DNA of 64,000 nucleotides, taken from positions 243,356 to 307,355 of the forward strand of contig JBHZQV010000003.1 of the NCBI GenBank assembly GCA_042867185.1, written 5' to 3'. The DNA is from Xylophilus sp042867185 (GTDB taxonomy: Bacteria > Pseudomonadota > Gammaproteobacteria > Burkholderiales > Burkholderiaceae_C). Positions 44,316 through 53,015 of this stretch are shown here, piece by piece. Below the pieces are notes generated by a model that saw only the letters and a list, made by a program, of their open reading frames with translations, ran no database searches and was not told the DNA's origin. How positions within the stretch are numbered: position 1 is the stretch's first letter; each line of letters begins with the position of its first letter. Both the position numbers and the translations under genes were made by a program.

Positions 44316-45158
44316 ATGAATATTGTCGTCAACGAAGAACTCAAGGCCTACATCGATCCTCTCTCGGCCGATGAACACGACGCGCTGGAGCGCAGCATCC
44401 TGGCAGAGGGCTGCCGGGACGCGCTGGTGCTGTGGGGCGACGTGCTGGTCGACGGCCATAACCGCTACGGCATCTGCCAGAAACACGGCCTGCCGTTCCA
44501 GACGGTGCAGAACACCCGGTTCCAGTCGCTGGAAGACGTGCACCTGTGGATGATCGACCAGCACCTTGGCCGCCGCAGCGTCTCGGATTTCCAGCGCGGG
44601 GTGCTGGCGCTGCGCAAGAAGGAGATCGTGGCGATGCGCAAGGGCCGCGTGGCGCTACCGGCAGGCGCTGCCGACACGCACGCCGGTGCGCCGCCGTCCG
44701 ACGAGCCCGCCGGCGCGGTGTCGGCCGATACGGCTTCGTCGGCCCCGGCCCCGGCCGCGCTCGACAGCCGCGAGGCGATCGCCAAGGCCGCGCGGCTGAG
44801 CAGCAGCCAGGTGGTGATGATCGAGAAGATCCAGAAGCAGGCGGCACCCGAGCTGGTCGCGGCGGTGCGCTCGGGCACCATCTCGATCAACGCCGCGGCG
44901 GCGGTGTCCAGCCTGCCGGTGGACGAGCAGGTCGCGGCGGCCCTGGGCGGCAAGCAGGAGCTGAAGCAGGCCGCCAAACGGGCGCGCGAGGCCACGCGCA
45001 AGCCGCCGAAGGAAGATACTGGCACGGCGGATGAAGCCCAGGCGTCCGAACCGGACGCGTTGGTCAGCCTGCGGCAGCGGCTGGCCGAGCTGACCGAAGA
45101 GAACGCGTCGCTTCGCCGGCAGGTGGCCGATCTGCAGGCGGCACTGGAGCGCGCATAG
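44316..45158 (+). CDS. ParB-like nuclease-domain protein (plasmid replication/partition-related)
   Basis: 280 residues. The N-terminal ParB-like fold reads ELKAYIDPLSADEHDALERSI, then VLWGDVLVDGHNRYGICQKHGL (the GHNRY motif replaces the usual GxRR of ParB). A KAARLSSSQVVMIEKIQKQA helix-turn-helix-like region follows. The C-terminus is a coiled coil (SLRQRLAELTEENASLRRQVADLQAAL). Such chromosomal proteins are common in Burkholderiales and are often named plasmid replication/partition related. There is no ParA partner here. DNA binding is likely, the target unknown. Confidence 0.75.
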   Translation: MNIVVNEELKAYIDPLSADEHDALERSILAEGCRDALVLWGDVLVDGHNRYGICQKHGLPFQTVQNTRFQSLEDVHLWMIDQHLGRRSVSDFQRGVLALRKKEIVAMRKGRVALPAGAADTHAGAPPSDEPAGAVSADTASSAPAPAALDSREAIAKAARLSSSQVVMIEKIQKQAAPELVAAVRSGTISINAAAAVSSLPVDEQVAAALGGKQELKQAAKRAREATRKPPKEDTGTADEAQASEPDALVSLRQRLAELTEENASLRRQVADLQAALERA

Positions 45159-45285
45159 CGCCGGCATCGCACTTGTGGCTGTGCCGTTGGGGTCCGCCCC
45201 TCACTGGCGGTCCAGCGCGTCGCTTTGCGGCCGCGGGCAGCGCCGCAGCCTCAACCCGTCCTGGCCCTCGCGCGGGCCGACCGGC

Positions 45286-46524
45286 TCAGGCCGCGATATT
45301 GCATTCCCGCCGCAGCAGCGCCAGCGCGTCGTGCAGCTGGTAGTCCAGGTCGCTGCGCAGGATCTTCTCGGACTCCTGCAGGAAGCTGGCCCACAGCGCG
45401 CGGTAGTCGTCGCGGTGCGCTTCGGGTGCATGCGCGTCGACGAAGGCGGTGGCCAGCGCCGGCTCCATGCCGTGCTTGCGGATGCGCCGCACCAGGCTGG
45501 CGGCCTGCTTTTCGGTCAGCAGCGTCTTTTTGGGGATGCCCGCGGCCAGGCAGAGCAGCAGGGTGAGCAGCGAATGCTCGTCCTCGTGGCCCTGCGTGGC
45601 GCGTGCCCAGGTCTTGCTGCCGGGCTGCGGCGGCGCGTCCTGGCCCAGTGACTGGTAGTAGTGGTCGACCTCGCCCAGCGGGTCTTCCACCAAAAAGTAA
45701 CGCTCGCGCCAGACGGCGCCCGTGCGCAGCATCAGCCGCACCGGCTGGGTGGCTTCCAGCAGGCGGGGCAGATCGGCGACGACGCTCTTGCGTATCGCCT
45801 CCACCGTGTCGTGCAGCATCGCAGGAAGCCCGGGCGGCATGGCAATCTGCAGCGATGTGCCGCGCTTGCGCAGTGCGACGATCCGCTTGTCGATCTGCAC
45901 TGCATCCGGCCAGTCGGTCGCGCCGGGCGCCAGGGCGCGGTAGAGCAGCGCGGTGCGGATCACCGCTTCGGCATCCGCCCCGGCTTCTTCCAGCGCGTCG
46001 GCGTCGAGCTTGAAAGGCCGGCCCAGCCACAGGGCCGCGTCGGTGAGGTGCGCGGTGGCGGTGCGGCGTGCCAGCTCGGCGCGGTACTCGGCATGGGTGC
46101 GCAGCGACCAGGCCGACAGCAGCGGCGTCTCGGCGTCCGAGAAACCGCGCATGCCGAAATGGCTGCTCTCGGGCATCGCGATCAGGCGGCGCAGCATGTC
46201 CGATCCTGCCTTGGAGCGCGACATGAACGAATGGTCCCGCAGCAGCTCGGCCGCGCTCCGCAGGTCGCCTTCGCTGGCGTCCTCCAGATGCAGGCTCACC
46301 AGGTTGACGATGCGCGCCCGGGCCCGCTCCAGGTCGGGCCGCAGGAATTCGCTGCCGAAGTAGCGTGCGATCTGCACCATGCCCTTGGGCGCCTCGGTCC
46401 GGATCGCGGCGATCTTGTCGGCATCGATGACGCCGTACTGCAGCCCGTAGGCCAGGGCTTTCTCGAAGAACGGGCGGCCGTCGTGGATCGACAGCCCCGA
46501 GGCAGCGGGGGAGGGTGCGGACAT
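45286..46524 (-). CDS. Uncharacterised helical protein, last gene of J-domain operon
   Basis: 412 residues, no signal peptide or membrane segment. It is mostly helical with many Ala, Leu, Arg and Glu. Notable stretches are ESSHFGMRGFSDAETPLLSA, LGEVDHYYQSLGQ and an Arg/Lys-rich region near 350. No nucleotide-binding motif is visible, so it is not an Hsp70. It is 20 bp downstream of the 249-residue gene and ends the operon. I do not recognise a family. Confidence 0.7.
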   Translation of the reverse strand: MSAPSPAASGLSIHDGRPFFEKALAYGLQYGVIDADKIAAIRTEAPKGMVQIARYFGSEFLRPDLERARARIVNLVSLHLEDASEGDLRSAAELLRDHSFMSRSKAGSDMLRRLIAMPESSHFGMRGFSDAETPLLSAWSLRTHAEYRAELARRTATAHLTDAALWLGRPFKLDADALEEAGADAEAVIRTALLYRALAPGATDWPDAVQIDKRIVALRKRGTSLQIAMPPGLPAMLHDTVEAIRKSVVADLPRLLEATQPVRLMLRTGAVWRERYFLVEDPLGEVDHYYQSLGQDAPPQPGSKTWARATQGHEDEHSLLTLLLCLAAGIPKKTLLTEKQAASLVRRIRKHGMEPALATAFVDAHAPEAHRDDYRALWASFLQESEKILRSDLDYQLHDALALLRRECNIAA

Positions 46525-46544
46525 CGTGGGTGCCACCGGCGCGC

Positions 46545-47294
46545 TCAGATCGCCGATTCCTCGTCCGAGGTGCGGGCGGCGGGCGTGGCCTTGCCGCGGT
46601 CTGTGTCGCTGGTCTCGAACTTGCCGTCGTCTTCTTCGTCGGGCAGCTCGTCGTCTTCGAGGCCCAGGTCGTGGGCGCGCGCCTTGGCCCGCAGCACCAG
46701 CAGCATCTCGATGAAGAGGTCGCGGCATTCGTAGCGCAGCAGCCAGGCCAGCTGCATCCAGTCGCGGTCGGCGACTTCGTCCTGCAGCAGCTGCGGCTGC
46801 ACGTAGGCCGAGGCCAGCAGCTGCTCTTCGGTGAGCATCAGGCCGTAGTCCTCGGTGGCGTCGAAGGTGCCGGTGCGGGCGAAGGCCTCGATGCGGCTCC
46901 ACTTCTCGGTGAAGTAGTTGGCCAGCGCTTCGCTGCCGCCTTCCAGGTCGCCGATCGCGTTCAGGAATTCGAGCGGATCGCCGTCGTCCCGGAAGATCAC
47001 CGCGTTCACCATGCTGCGCAGGTGGGTGTGGCTCAGGTCCTTGTACTGCTTCTCCAGCACCATCGCCCGGGCGAACTGCTCGGGCGTGACCAGCAGGTTG
47101 ACGACCGAGGCGCGCGAGTCGTCGTACTCGCGCATGACGGCCAGGATGTCCTTGGGCGCCAGCTGGTCCAGCACCACCATCAGGGCGTTGTCGCCCTCGG
47201 CGTCGGCCAGCTCGGCCAGGGCCGACTCGGCGCCGACGATGTCGCCGGCCGCGATCAGGCTGCGGGTCTGGGTGATGAGGGCGAGGTGGTTCAT
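46545..47294 (-). CDS. Uncharacterised acidic protein of J-domain operon
   Basis: 249 residues. The N-terminus is MNHLALITQTRSLIAAGDIV with a helical repeat-like pattern. The C-terminal 40 residues are strongly acidic (EDDELPDEEDDGKFE...). No known motif was found. The ATG at 47294 follows the stop of the upstream gene by 4 bp, so it is translated with it. Confidence 0.7.
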   Translation of the reverse strand: MNHLALITQTRSLIAAGDIVGAESALAELADAEGDNALMVVLDQLAPKDILAVMREYDDSRASVVNLLVTPEQFARAMVLEKQYKDLSHTHLRSMVNAVIFRDDGDPLEFLNAIGDLEGGSEALANYFTEKWSRIEAFARTGTFDATEDYGLMLTEEQLLASAYVQPQLLQDEVADRDWMQLAWLLRYECRDLFIEMLLVLRAKARAHDLGLEDDELPDEEDDGKFETSDTDRGKATPAARTSDEESAI

Positions 47295-47298
47295 CGGG

Positions 47299-47877
47299 TC
47301 ACTCCTTGCGGTCGAAGCCTTGGTCGGACAACCAGTCGCTGCTGGCGTCCTCGCGGCTGCGGTTTGTCTGCGGATCGCGTGCGTCGTCTGCGCTGAGCGG
47401 GGTCTCGTCGTCTTCGGCCTGGTCGTTGTCGTCCTGGTCGTCGTCGGCGTCGTCATCGCCCGGTGCGCCGGCATCGGCCGGGCCGGGGCGGGCATGGGTC
47501 TGCAGGTATTCGAGCGTGGCGGCCGCCACCAGGAAGCGGCTGCCGCCCGGCTCCTTGAGCACCGCCTCGGCCATGCCGACGGCCCAGGGTTCGAGCGTGA
47601 CCGATGGGGCCAGCGTGCCCCACTCGGGCAGCTCGGCCGCCTCCAGGCCCACCAGCGGCTCGATGGCGCGCGGCTGCGGGAACTTGAAGGCGCGGTGGAA
47701 GGCCACCGCGACCATCTCGGGACTCAGTTCCAGCATCTGCACCAGGAAGCCGATTTCCTTGCGCTTCTGGGCCAGGCGTTTCTGCAGCACGTCCTTGCCT
47801 TCCGAATCGGAGGTCAGGTCGTCCAGCTCGGCCCGGTAGGCGGTGCGCAGGTTGTGGAAGTAGGGAGAGAGGGTCAC
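47299..47877 (-). CDS. Uncharacterised protein with Asp-rich tail, coupled to J-domain gene
   Basis: 192 residues with a GTG start at 47877 that overlaps the J-domain gene stop (GTGA). The N-terminal half is helical (PYFHNLRTAYRAELDDL ... VLQKRLAQKRKEIGFLVQML). Near residue 130 begins an aspartate-rich stretch (DDDADDDQDDNDQAEDDE). The acidic tail may bind cations or basic partners. I do not know the family; context suggests a client or partner of the J protein. Confidence 0.7.
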   Translation of the reverse strand: MTLSPYFHNLRTAYRAELDDLTSDSEGKDVLQKRLAQKRKEIGFLVQMLELSPEMVAVAFHRAFKFPQPRAIEPLVGLEAAELPEWGTLAPSVTLEPWAVGMAEAVLKEPGGSRFLVAAATLEYLQTHARPGPADAGAPGDDDADDDQDDNDQAEDDETPLSADDARDPQTNRSREDASSDWLSDQGFDRKE

Positions 47878-48158
47878 GGCGGGAGGATGCTCTTGAAATA
47901 GGCTTGCCAGATCTCGGTCGCCGTTTCCAGCGGGTCGTCCAGCAGATTGCGACGTCGGTTCTCGTCGTAGGCTTGGCGCTGCTCGTCGTCGGACAGCACC
48001 TCGTAGGCTTTCTGCACCGCCTGGAAGCGGGCGGCCGCATCGGGCGCCGGGTTCCGGTCGGGGTGGAGCTGGGCGGCCTTCTGGCGGAAGGCCTTCTTGA
48101 TGTCGGCCAGCGAGGCGCTGCCGGCCAGGCCCAGGGCTTCGTAGTGGTTGCTGCTCAT
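47874..48158 (-). CDS. Small J-domain protein (DnaJ-like co-chaperone)
   Basis: 94 residues. A J-domain with the HPD motif in QLHPDRNPAPD, needed to stimulate Hsp70 ATPase, fills residues 4-70. The rest (LLDDPLETATEIWQAYFKSILPP) replaces the Gly/Phe and zinc-finger regions of DnaJ, so this is a type III J protein. It is the first gene of a four-gene operon of unknown proteins. It probably recruits DnaK to them. Confidence 0.85.
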   Translation of the reverse strand: MSSNHYEALGLAGSASLADIKKAFRQKAAQLHPDRNPAPDAAARFQAVQKAYEVLSDDEQRQAYDENRRRNLLDDPLETATEIWQAYFKSILPP

Positions 48159-48201
48159 GCGGCCACCCCATCTGCCGCCGTTCCGGCCGATTTCAAGCCA
48201 A

Positions 48202-48912
48202 TCAACCGGCCAGCCCCACGAATACGTTCTGCACGTCGTCGTTGCCGTCGATCGCGGCCAGGAACGCCTCGACTTCTTCCAGATGCTCCGGGCTCAGGTT
48301 GGCCGGGTGGACCGGGTTCTTCGGCTTGTAGCCCAGCTTGGCCGAGAGCACGGTGAAGCCCTGCGCCGGCAGCGCCCGGCTCACCAGGTCGAGGTCGGTC
48401 GCGTCGGTGATGAACATGGTGGCGCCGTCTTCGCCGGCCTCGAAATCCTGCGCGCCGGCCTCGATGGCCGCCACTTCCGCGTCGGCACCGGCGGCGGCCG
48501 GCTCGGCCTCGATCATGCCGACGTGGTCGAAGTCCCACGAGACGGAGCCGGAGGTGCCCAGCTGGCCCTTGCGGAACAGCACCCGCATCTCGGGCGCGGT
48601 GCGGTTGACGTTGTCGGTCAGGCACTCGACCATCACCGGCACCTGGTGCGGCGCGAAGCCCTCGTAGATGACGTGCTCGAAGTTGACCGTCTCACCGGTC
48701 AGGCCGGCGCCCTTCTTGATCGCGCGCTCCAGGGTTTCCTTGGGCATCGAGACCTTGCGGGCCTGCTCGACCACCAGGCGCAGCCGCGAATTGGCCGCCG
48801 GATCGGCCCCGCCGCGCGCGGCGACCATGATTTCCTTGGCCAGCTTGCCGAACAGCTTGCCGCGGGCATCCGCCGCCTGCGCCTTGCCTTTTGCTTTCCA
48901 CTGCGCGCCCAT
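48202..48912 (-). CDS. YebC/PmpR-family regulatory protein (TACO1 family)
   Basis: 236 residues. The N-terminus MGAQWKAKGKAQAADARGKLFGKLAKEI and the MPKETLERAIKKGAG motif are diagnostic. Members are transcription regulators and, as shown more recently, ribosome-associated factors that help translate proline-rich stretches. Three alpha/beta domains are expected. It lies 43 bp upstream of the J-domain gene on the same strand. Confidence 0.95.
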   Translation of the reverse strand: MGAQWKAKGKAQAADARGKLFGKLAKEIMVAARGGADPAANSRLRLVVEQARKVSMPKETLERAIKKGAGLTGETVNFEHVIYEGFAPHQVPVMVECLTDNVNRTAPEMRVLFRKGQLGTSGSVSWDFDHVGMIEAEPAAAGADAEVAAIEAGAQDFEAGEDGATMFITDATDLDLVSRALPAQGFTVLSAKLGYKPKNPVHPANLSPEHLEEVEAFLAAIDGNDDVQNVFVGLAG

Positions 48913-49035
48913 GTCTGATCTCTCTCGGTGTGTTGCGGCGCCGGTGGGCGCCCGTCGGGGTCGGGGCTCTTCCGGCGGTGGCGCAGGGGTGCCCGGTGAC
49001 GGTACGACCCGGATGCGCGGCCGGAAAAACGGGAA

Positions 49036-49068
49036 CGCCGGAGCGGCCTCGCATCGGCGGCTCCGGCG
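49036..49068 (-). terminator. Stem-loop after the Bug/aldolase operon
   Basis: CGCCGGAGC (49036-49044) pairs with GCTCCGGCG (49060-49068). On the minus strand it is followed by a T-containing stretch ending GTTTTTCC. It lies about 110 bp past the stop of the Bug gene, in a 268-bp gap that holds no gene. Confidence 0.5.
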
Positions 49069-49180
49069 GTCGTCGGCAGGCGCTTTCGCACGCCGCCGAC
49101 AGGCGCCTAGTGTATCGGCCGCACCGCGGCAGGCCCGGCCGGACGCACGCCCCCATGGCCGATGGGCACGGGGCCGTGCT

Positions 49181-50170
49181 TCAGCCGTCGATCTTCACGT
49201 CGGCCGCGCGGATCACCTTCGCCCATTTCGCGGTTTCGGTCGCGATGAAGGCATCGAACGCCGCCGGCGTACCGCCCGCCGGGAAGGTGCCCATCGTGTC
49301 GAACCGGGGCCGCATCTCGGCGCTGCGGACGATGGCGGTCACCTCTTCGGCCATGCGCTGCACGATCGCCTCGGGCGTTCCCGCCGGTGCCAGCATGCCG
49401 GCCCAGGTGCTGCCGGCGAACCCGGCGAAGCCCTGCTCGATGAAGGTGGGTACGTCGGGCACCGCCGGCAGCCGCTGCTCGCCGGCCACGCCGATCAGCC
49501 GGATCTTGCCGTCCTTGCCCGCCGGGATCAGGCCGGTGGGTGCGTCGAACAACAGCTGTATCTGTCCGCCCAGCAGGTCGGCCAGGGCCGGCGCGGCGCC
49601 GCGGTAGGGGATGTGCACCATCCGCGTCTGGGTCTGCAGCTTGAGCAGCTCGGTGGTGAGGTGCGAGGCCGAGCCGTTGCCCGACGAGCCGAAGCTGATC
49701 TTGCCCGGGTTGGCGCGGGCGTAGTCGATCAGCTCCCGCGCGGTCTTGAACGGCGCGTTGGCCGCCACCGCGGCCAGCAGCGGCGAGACGCCCATCAGCG
49801 CCACGCCGCGCAGGTCCTTGGCCGGGTCGTAGGGCAGCTTGGGGTAGAGCGTGGTGTTGGCCGCATAGGCCGCGATGACCACGGCGAAGGTGGTGCCGTC
49901 GGGCGGCGCCTTGGCCACCGCGTCGACGCCGATGATGCCGTTGGCACCGGGCTTGTTGTCGATCACGATCGGCTGGCCCAGCCGGGTCTGCAGGCCGACC
50001 TGCAGCATCCGCGCCATCTGGTCGGTGAAGCCGCCGGGCGTGTAGGGCACGACGACGCGGATCGGGCGGTTGGGCCAGGCCGGCTGGGCGCGGGCCGGCA
50101 GCACCAGGGAAGCGGCTCCGGCGGCGACCGCCGTCTGGAATCCGCGGCGCGAGAGAGGGGACAAGGGCAT
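49181..50170 (-). CDS. Bug-type tripartite tricarboxylate transporter substrate-binding protein
   Basis: 329 residues from the ATG at 50170. The N-terminus LSRRGFQTAVAAGAASLVLPARA has a twin-arginine-like or Sec signal. The Bug core follows: WPNRPIRVVVPYTPGGFTDQMAR, IVIDNKPGANGIIG and SFGSSGNGSASHL. Bug proteins bind carboxylates in the periplasm for the TctABC importers, though most, as here, have no permease genes nearby. It lies 107 bp after the class II aldolase gene and may serve the same substrate. Confidence 0.9.
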   Translation of the reverse strand: MPLSPLSRRGFQTAVAAGAASLVLPARAQPAWPNRPIRVVVPYTPGGFTDQMARMLQVGLQTRLGQPIVIDNKPGANGIIGVDAVAKAPPDGTTFAVVIAAYAANTTLYPKLPYDPAKDLRGVALMGVSPLLAAVAANAPFKTARELIDYARANPGKISFGSSGNGSASHLTTELLKLQTQTRMVHIPYRGAAPALADLLGGQIQLLFDAPTGLIPAGKDGKIRLIGVAGEQRLPAVPDVPTFIEQGFAGFAGSTWAGMLAPAGTPEAIVQRMAEEVTAIVRSAEMRPRFDTMGTFPAGGTPAAFDAFIATETAKWAKVIRAADVKIDG

Positions 50171-50277
50171 CTTCTGGGTCTCCGGTGAATATCGCATCCT
50201 GCGGCCATCGCACCGCATTTGCAGCCGGGGATTTCCCTCGCGCGGCGGTGTCCGGCAGCGGGCGCCGGGCCGATCGG

Positions 50278-51051
50278 CTACCGGTCGTAGCCCGGGTTGC
50301 GCCGGTCCAGCCGCCGCAGCAGGCCGGGCCAGACCAGGCGCGCGCCGCCGCCGGTGCGCACCTTGGCGAGTTGCGCGGGGGCGGCATCCAGCACCTCGGC
50401 CGGAATGTCGAGCAGTTCGGCGCCCGGCCGGGCCCGCACCTGCACCATGCAGGCGGCCTCGAAGCGGTGCATCGCCAGAAAGGCCGCGGCGACCGAGTCG
50501 GCGACGGTCAGCAGCCCGTGGTTGCGCAGCATCAGAAAGCTCTTGTCGCCCAGGTCGCGCACCAGCCGCGGCTTCTCGTCGTCGTTGACCGCGAAGCCCT
50601 CGTAGTCGTGGTAGGCCAGCGAATGCAGCACCGAGGCCGCGAACTGCGAGATCGGCCGCAGGCCGTGCTTCTCAGCCGACACCGCCACGCCGTTGATCGA
50701 GTGCGTGTGCAGCACGCAGGCCGCATCGTGCCGGGCCGCGTGGATGCAGCTGTGGATGGTGAAGCCGGCCGGGTTGATGTCGTAGGGCGAATCCAGCACC
50801 TTGCGGCCGGCACCGTCGATCTTCACCAGGCTGGAGGCGGTGATCTCCTCGAACATGAAGCCGTAGGGGTTGATCAGGAAATGCTCGGTGCCCGGCACCT
50901 TGGCGGTGATGTGGGTGAACACCAGGTCGTCCCAGCCGAAGAGGGCGACCAGCCGGTAGGCGGCGGCCAGATCGACGCGGGTCTGCCATTCTTCGGGCGA
51001 GACCTGCGCCTGCACGCCGGGGATCGGGTCGAGGGGAGAGGAGGGGGCCAT
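50278..51051 (-). CDS. Class II aldolase/adducin family protein
   Basis: 257 residues from the ATG at 51051. The metal-site motifs HTHSINGVA and RNHGLL are present, with a third histidine in the C-terminal half (AMHRFEAAC). Family members are zinc-dependent aldolases, epimerases and dehydratase-like decarboxylases acting on small phosphorylated or free sugars and acids. This branch (LFGWDDLVFTHITAKVPG) is often found with Bug receptors in Burkholderiales. Its substrate is unknown. Confidence 0.87.
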   Translation of the reverse strand: MAPSSPLDPIPGVQAQVSPEEWQTRVDLAAAYRLVALFGWDDLVFTHITAKVPGTEHFLINPYGFMFEEITASSLVKIDGAGRKVLDSPYDINPAGFTIHSCIHAARHDAACVLHTHSINGVAVSAEKHGLRPISQFAASVLHSLAYHDYEGFAVNDDEKPRLVRDLGDKSFLMLRNHGLLTVADSVAAAFLAMHRFEAACMVQVRARPGAELLDIPAEVLDAAPAQLAKVRTGGGARLVWPGLLRRLDRRNPGYDR

Positions 51052-51157
51052 GCGCGGGGTCCTGTTGCGGTGTCGTTTCGGGCTGCCGGGGCAGATCGGA
51101 ACGAGGCTAAGGGCCGGCAGCGCGGCGGGCGGTCGCGGGCACGACAGCCGGTGCCAG

Positions 51158-51712
51158 TCAGGCCGCGTGGCGCTGCACCCAGCCGACGTAGGCATCGACC
51201 CAGCCCTGCAGGAACTGGCGGGTACCGTCGTTGCCGATGCCGCCGTCGGGCGCGAAGGTGCCGTCCTTGGCATGGATGAAGGCCTCGGGCTGGCCCAGGG
51301 TCGGCACGTCGAGGTAGGCCAGCACGTTGCGCAGGTGCTGCTGCGCCATGGCGGTGCCGGCCGCGCCGATCGAGGCGCCGATCACGCCGGCGGGCTTCAT
51401 CGCCCAGCTGTTCTTGCCGTAGGGACGCGACCCGTGGTCGAGCGCGTTCTTCAGCACGCCGGGAATCGAGCGGTTGTACTCGGGCGAGACGAAGAGCAGG
51501 CCCTGGGCCGCCTGGATCTCGGAGCGCAGCCGCAGCACGCTGGCCGCCTCGTGGCCGTCGTCGTCCTGGTCGTAGAGCGGCAGGTCGCCGATTTCCAGGT
51601 GCTCGAAAGTGAAGCCTGCCGGGAACAGCGGCTCCAGTGCCCGGGCGAGCTTGCGGTTGATCGAGTCCTTGCGGAGGCTGCCGACGACGACGGCGATGCG
51701 GTACTGGGCCAT
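51158..51712 (-). CDS. NADPH-dependent FMN reductase family (flavodoxin-like)
   Basis: 184 residues. The FMN phosphate loop GSLRKDSINRKLA lies at 11-23, and the flavin-ring contact PEYNRSIPGVLKNALD is present. It is a cytoplasmic NAD(P)H:quinone/chromate-type reductase (ChrR/YieF relatives). The exact acceptor is unknown. It stands 87 bp after the serine acetyltransferase gene on the same strand. Confidence 0.92.
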   Translation of the reverse strand: MAQYRIAVVVGSLRKDSINRKLARALEPLFPAGFTFEHLEIGDLPLYDQDDDGHEAASVLRLRSEIQAAQGLLFVSPEYNRSIPGVLKNALDHGSRPYGKNSWAMKPAGVIGASIGAAGTAMAQQHLRNVLAYLDVPTLGQPEAFIHAKDGTFAPDGGIGNDGTRQFLQGWVDAYVGWVQRHAA

Positions 51713-51799
51713 GGGGAGGTGTCCTGGGGTGGTAGTGGCGGATGCGACATTCTGGGAAGACGGCGGCGCCGGCAGGTGACAAGCCGTTCGCCGCCGGGC

Positions 51800-52732
51800 T
51801 CAGCCGCGCGGGCCCGGCGCCGCGGCCGCGTGCGGCGCGTTCTGCAGCGTGGCCTGGGTGACGCTGGCACCGGCAGGCACGCTGTCGGTCAGCCACACGT
51901 TGCCGCCGATGACCGCGCCCCGGCCGATGGTGACCCGGCCGAGGATGGTGGCGCCGGCGTAGACCACCACGTCGTCTTCGACGATCGGATGGCGGGGCAG
52001 GCCCTTCTTCAGCGTGGTGCCGTCGGCTTCGGTCGGGAAGCGCTTCGCACCGAGCGTCACGTTCTGGTAGAGGCGCACCCCCTGGCCGATGACGGCCGTC
52101 TCGCCGATGACGACGCCGGTGCCGTGGTCGATGAAGAAGCGCGGGCCGATCGTGGCGCCGGGGTGGATGTCGATGCCGGTCTGGCCATGGGCCAGCTCCG
52201 AGATGATGCGCGCCAGCAGCGGCAGGCCCAGGGTGTAGAGGCTGTGGGCCAACCGGTGGTGGATCATCGCCAGCAGGCCCGGGTAGCACAGCAGCACCTC
52301 GTCCACGCTGTGGGCCGCCGGATCGCCCTCGTAGGCGGCGACCGCGTCGCTGTCGAGCAGGCGGCGGATAGCCGGCAGTCCGGCGGCGAAGTCCCGCAGC
52401 AGGGCGCGCGCCGTCTGCTCGGTATCGCCGGACGCAGGCGGCATCCTGCGGGCGGTGTAGCGCAACTCGAGCAGCGTCTGGTCGAGCAGGGTGTGCAGGG
52501 CCGAATCGAGCGTCCGCGCCACGTAGAAATCCTCGCTTTGGTGCCGCAGGTCCGACGGGCCCAACCGCAGCGGAAACAGAACGCCCTTCAGGCATTCGAC
52601 CACCCCCGCCAGCGCGTGGCGCGACGGGAACTCCCGCCCCGCGGGCTCGCGGGCGCGGCCCTGCGAGTCGCGCCACTCGATGCGCGTGCGCTGCAGGGCC
52701 TGCACCACTTCATTCACCTCGAAACCTGACAT
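51800..52732 (-). CDS. epsC: Serine O-acetyltransferase (EpsC/CysE type)
   Basis: 310 residues from the ATG at 52732. The N-terminal helical domain is followed by a left-handed beta helix with the serine acetyltransferase signature HGQTGIDIHPGATIG, DHGTGVVIGETAVIG and QNVTLGAK. It transfers acetyl from acetyl-CoA to serine, the first step of cysteine synthesis. The length and N-terminal extension match the EpsC branch. It is divergent from the metallopeptidase gene across 283 bp, in which I see no clear site. Confidence 0.92.
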   Translation of the reverse strand: MSGFEVNEVVQALQRTRIEWRDSQGRAREPAGREFPSRHALAGVVECLKGVLFPLRLGPSDLRHQSEDFYVARTLDSALHTLLDQTLLELRYTARRMPPASGDTEQTARALLRDFAAGLPAIRRLLDSDAVAAYEGDPAAHSVDEVLLCYPGLLAMIHHRLAHSLYTLGLPLLARIISELAHGQTGIDIHPGATIGPRFFIDHGTGVVIGETAVIGQGVRLYQNVTLGAKRFPTEADGTTLKKGLPRHPIVEDDVVVYAGATILGRVTIGRGAVIGGNVWLTDSVPAGASVTQATLQNAPHAAAAPGPRG

Positions 52733-53015
52733 GGAACCTCCGTTGTCTTCATGCGGACCGGCCGTCCGGCAGCGGGCTTGCGCGGGCAGGGCCGGCCGAT
52801 GGCCAAGGGGATCACTGTAAGCGCCCGGCCCCTGTCGCCCCGGGCGAAAAACGATGACCCTGGGAGCTGCGTCGTCTGCGCTCCCGGGGCGCGCGGGTCG
52901 GTGGGAACCGGTGCGGCAACGCCTGCACCGCTTTCGGGCACTCGGCTGACGCGCCGCATCGCGCGGCCCGGTCATAGTGCCGGCGGACCCTTTTTTGCTA
53001 CGGCCTCCTCAGACC

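Noticed and set aside
44316..45158. The ParB-like gene as evidence for a plasmid or origin region
   Set aside because: There is no ParA, parS cluster or replication gene, and such lone genes are common on Burkholderiales chromosomes.
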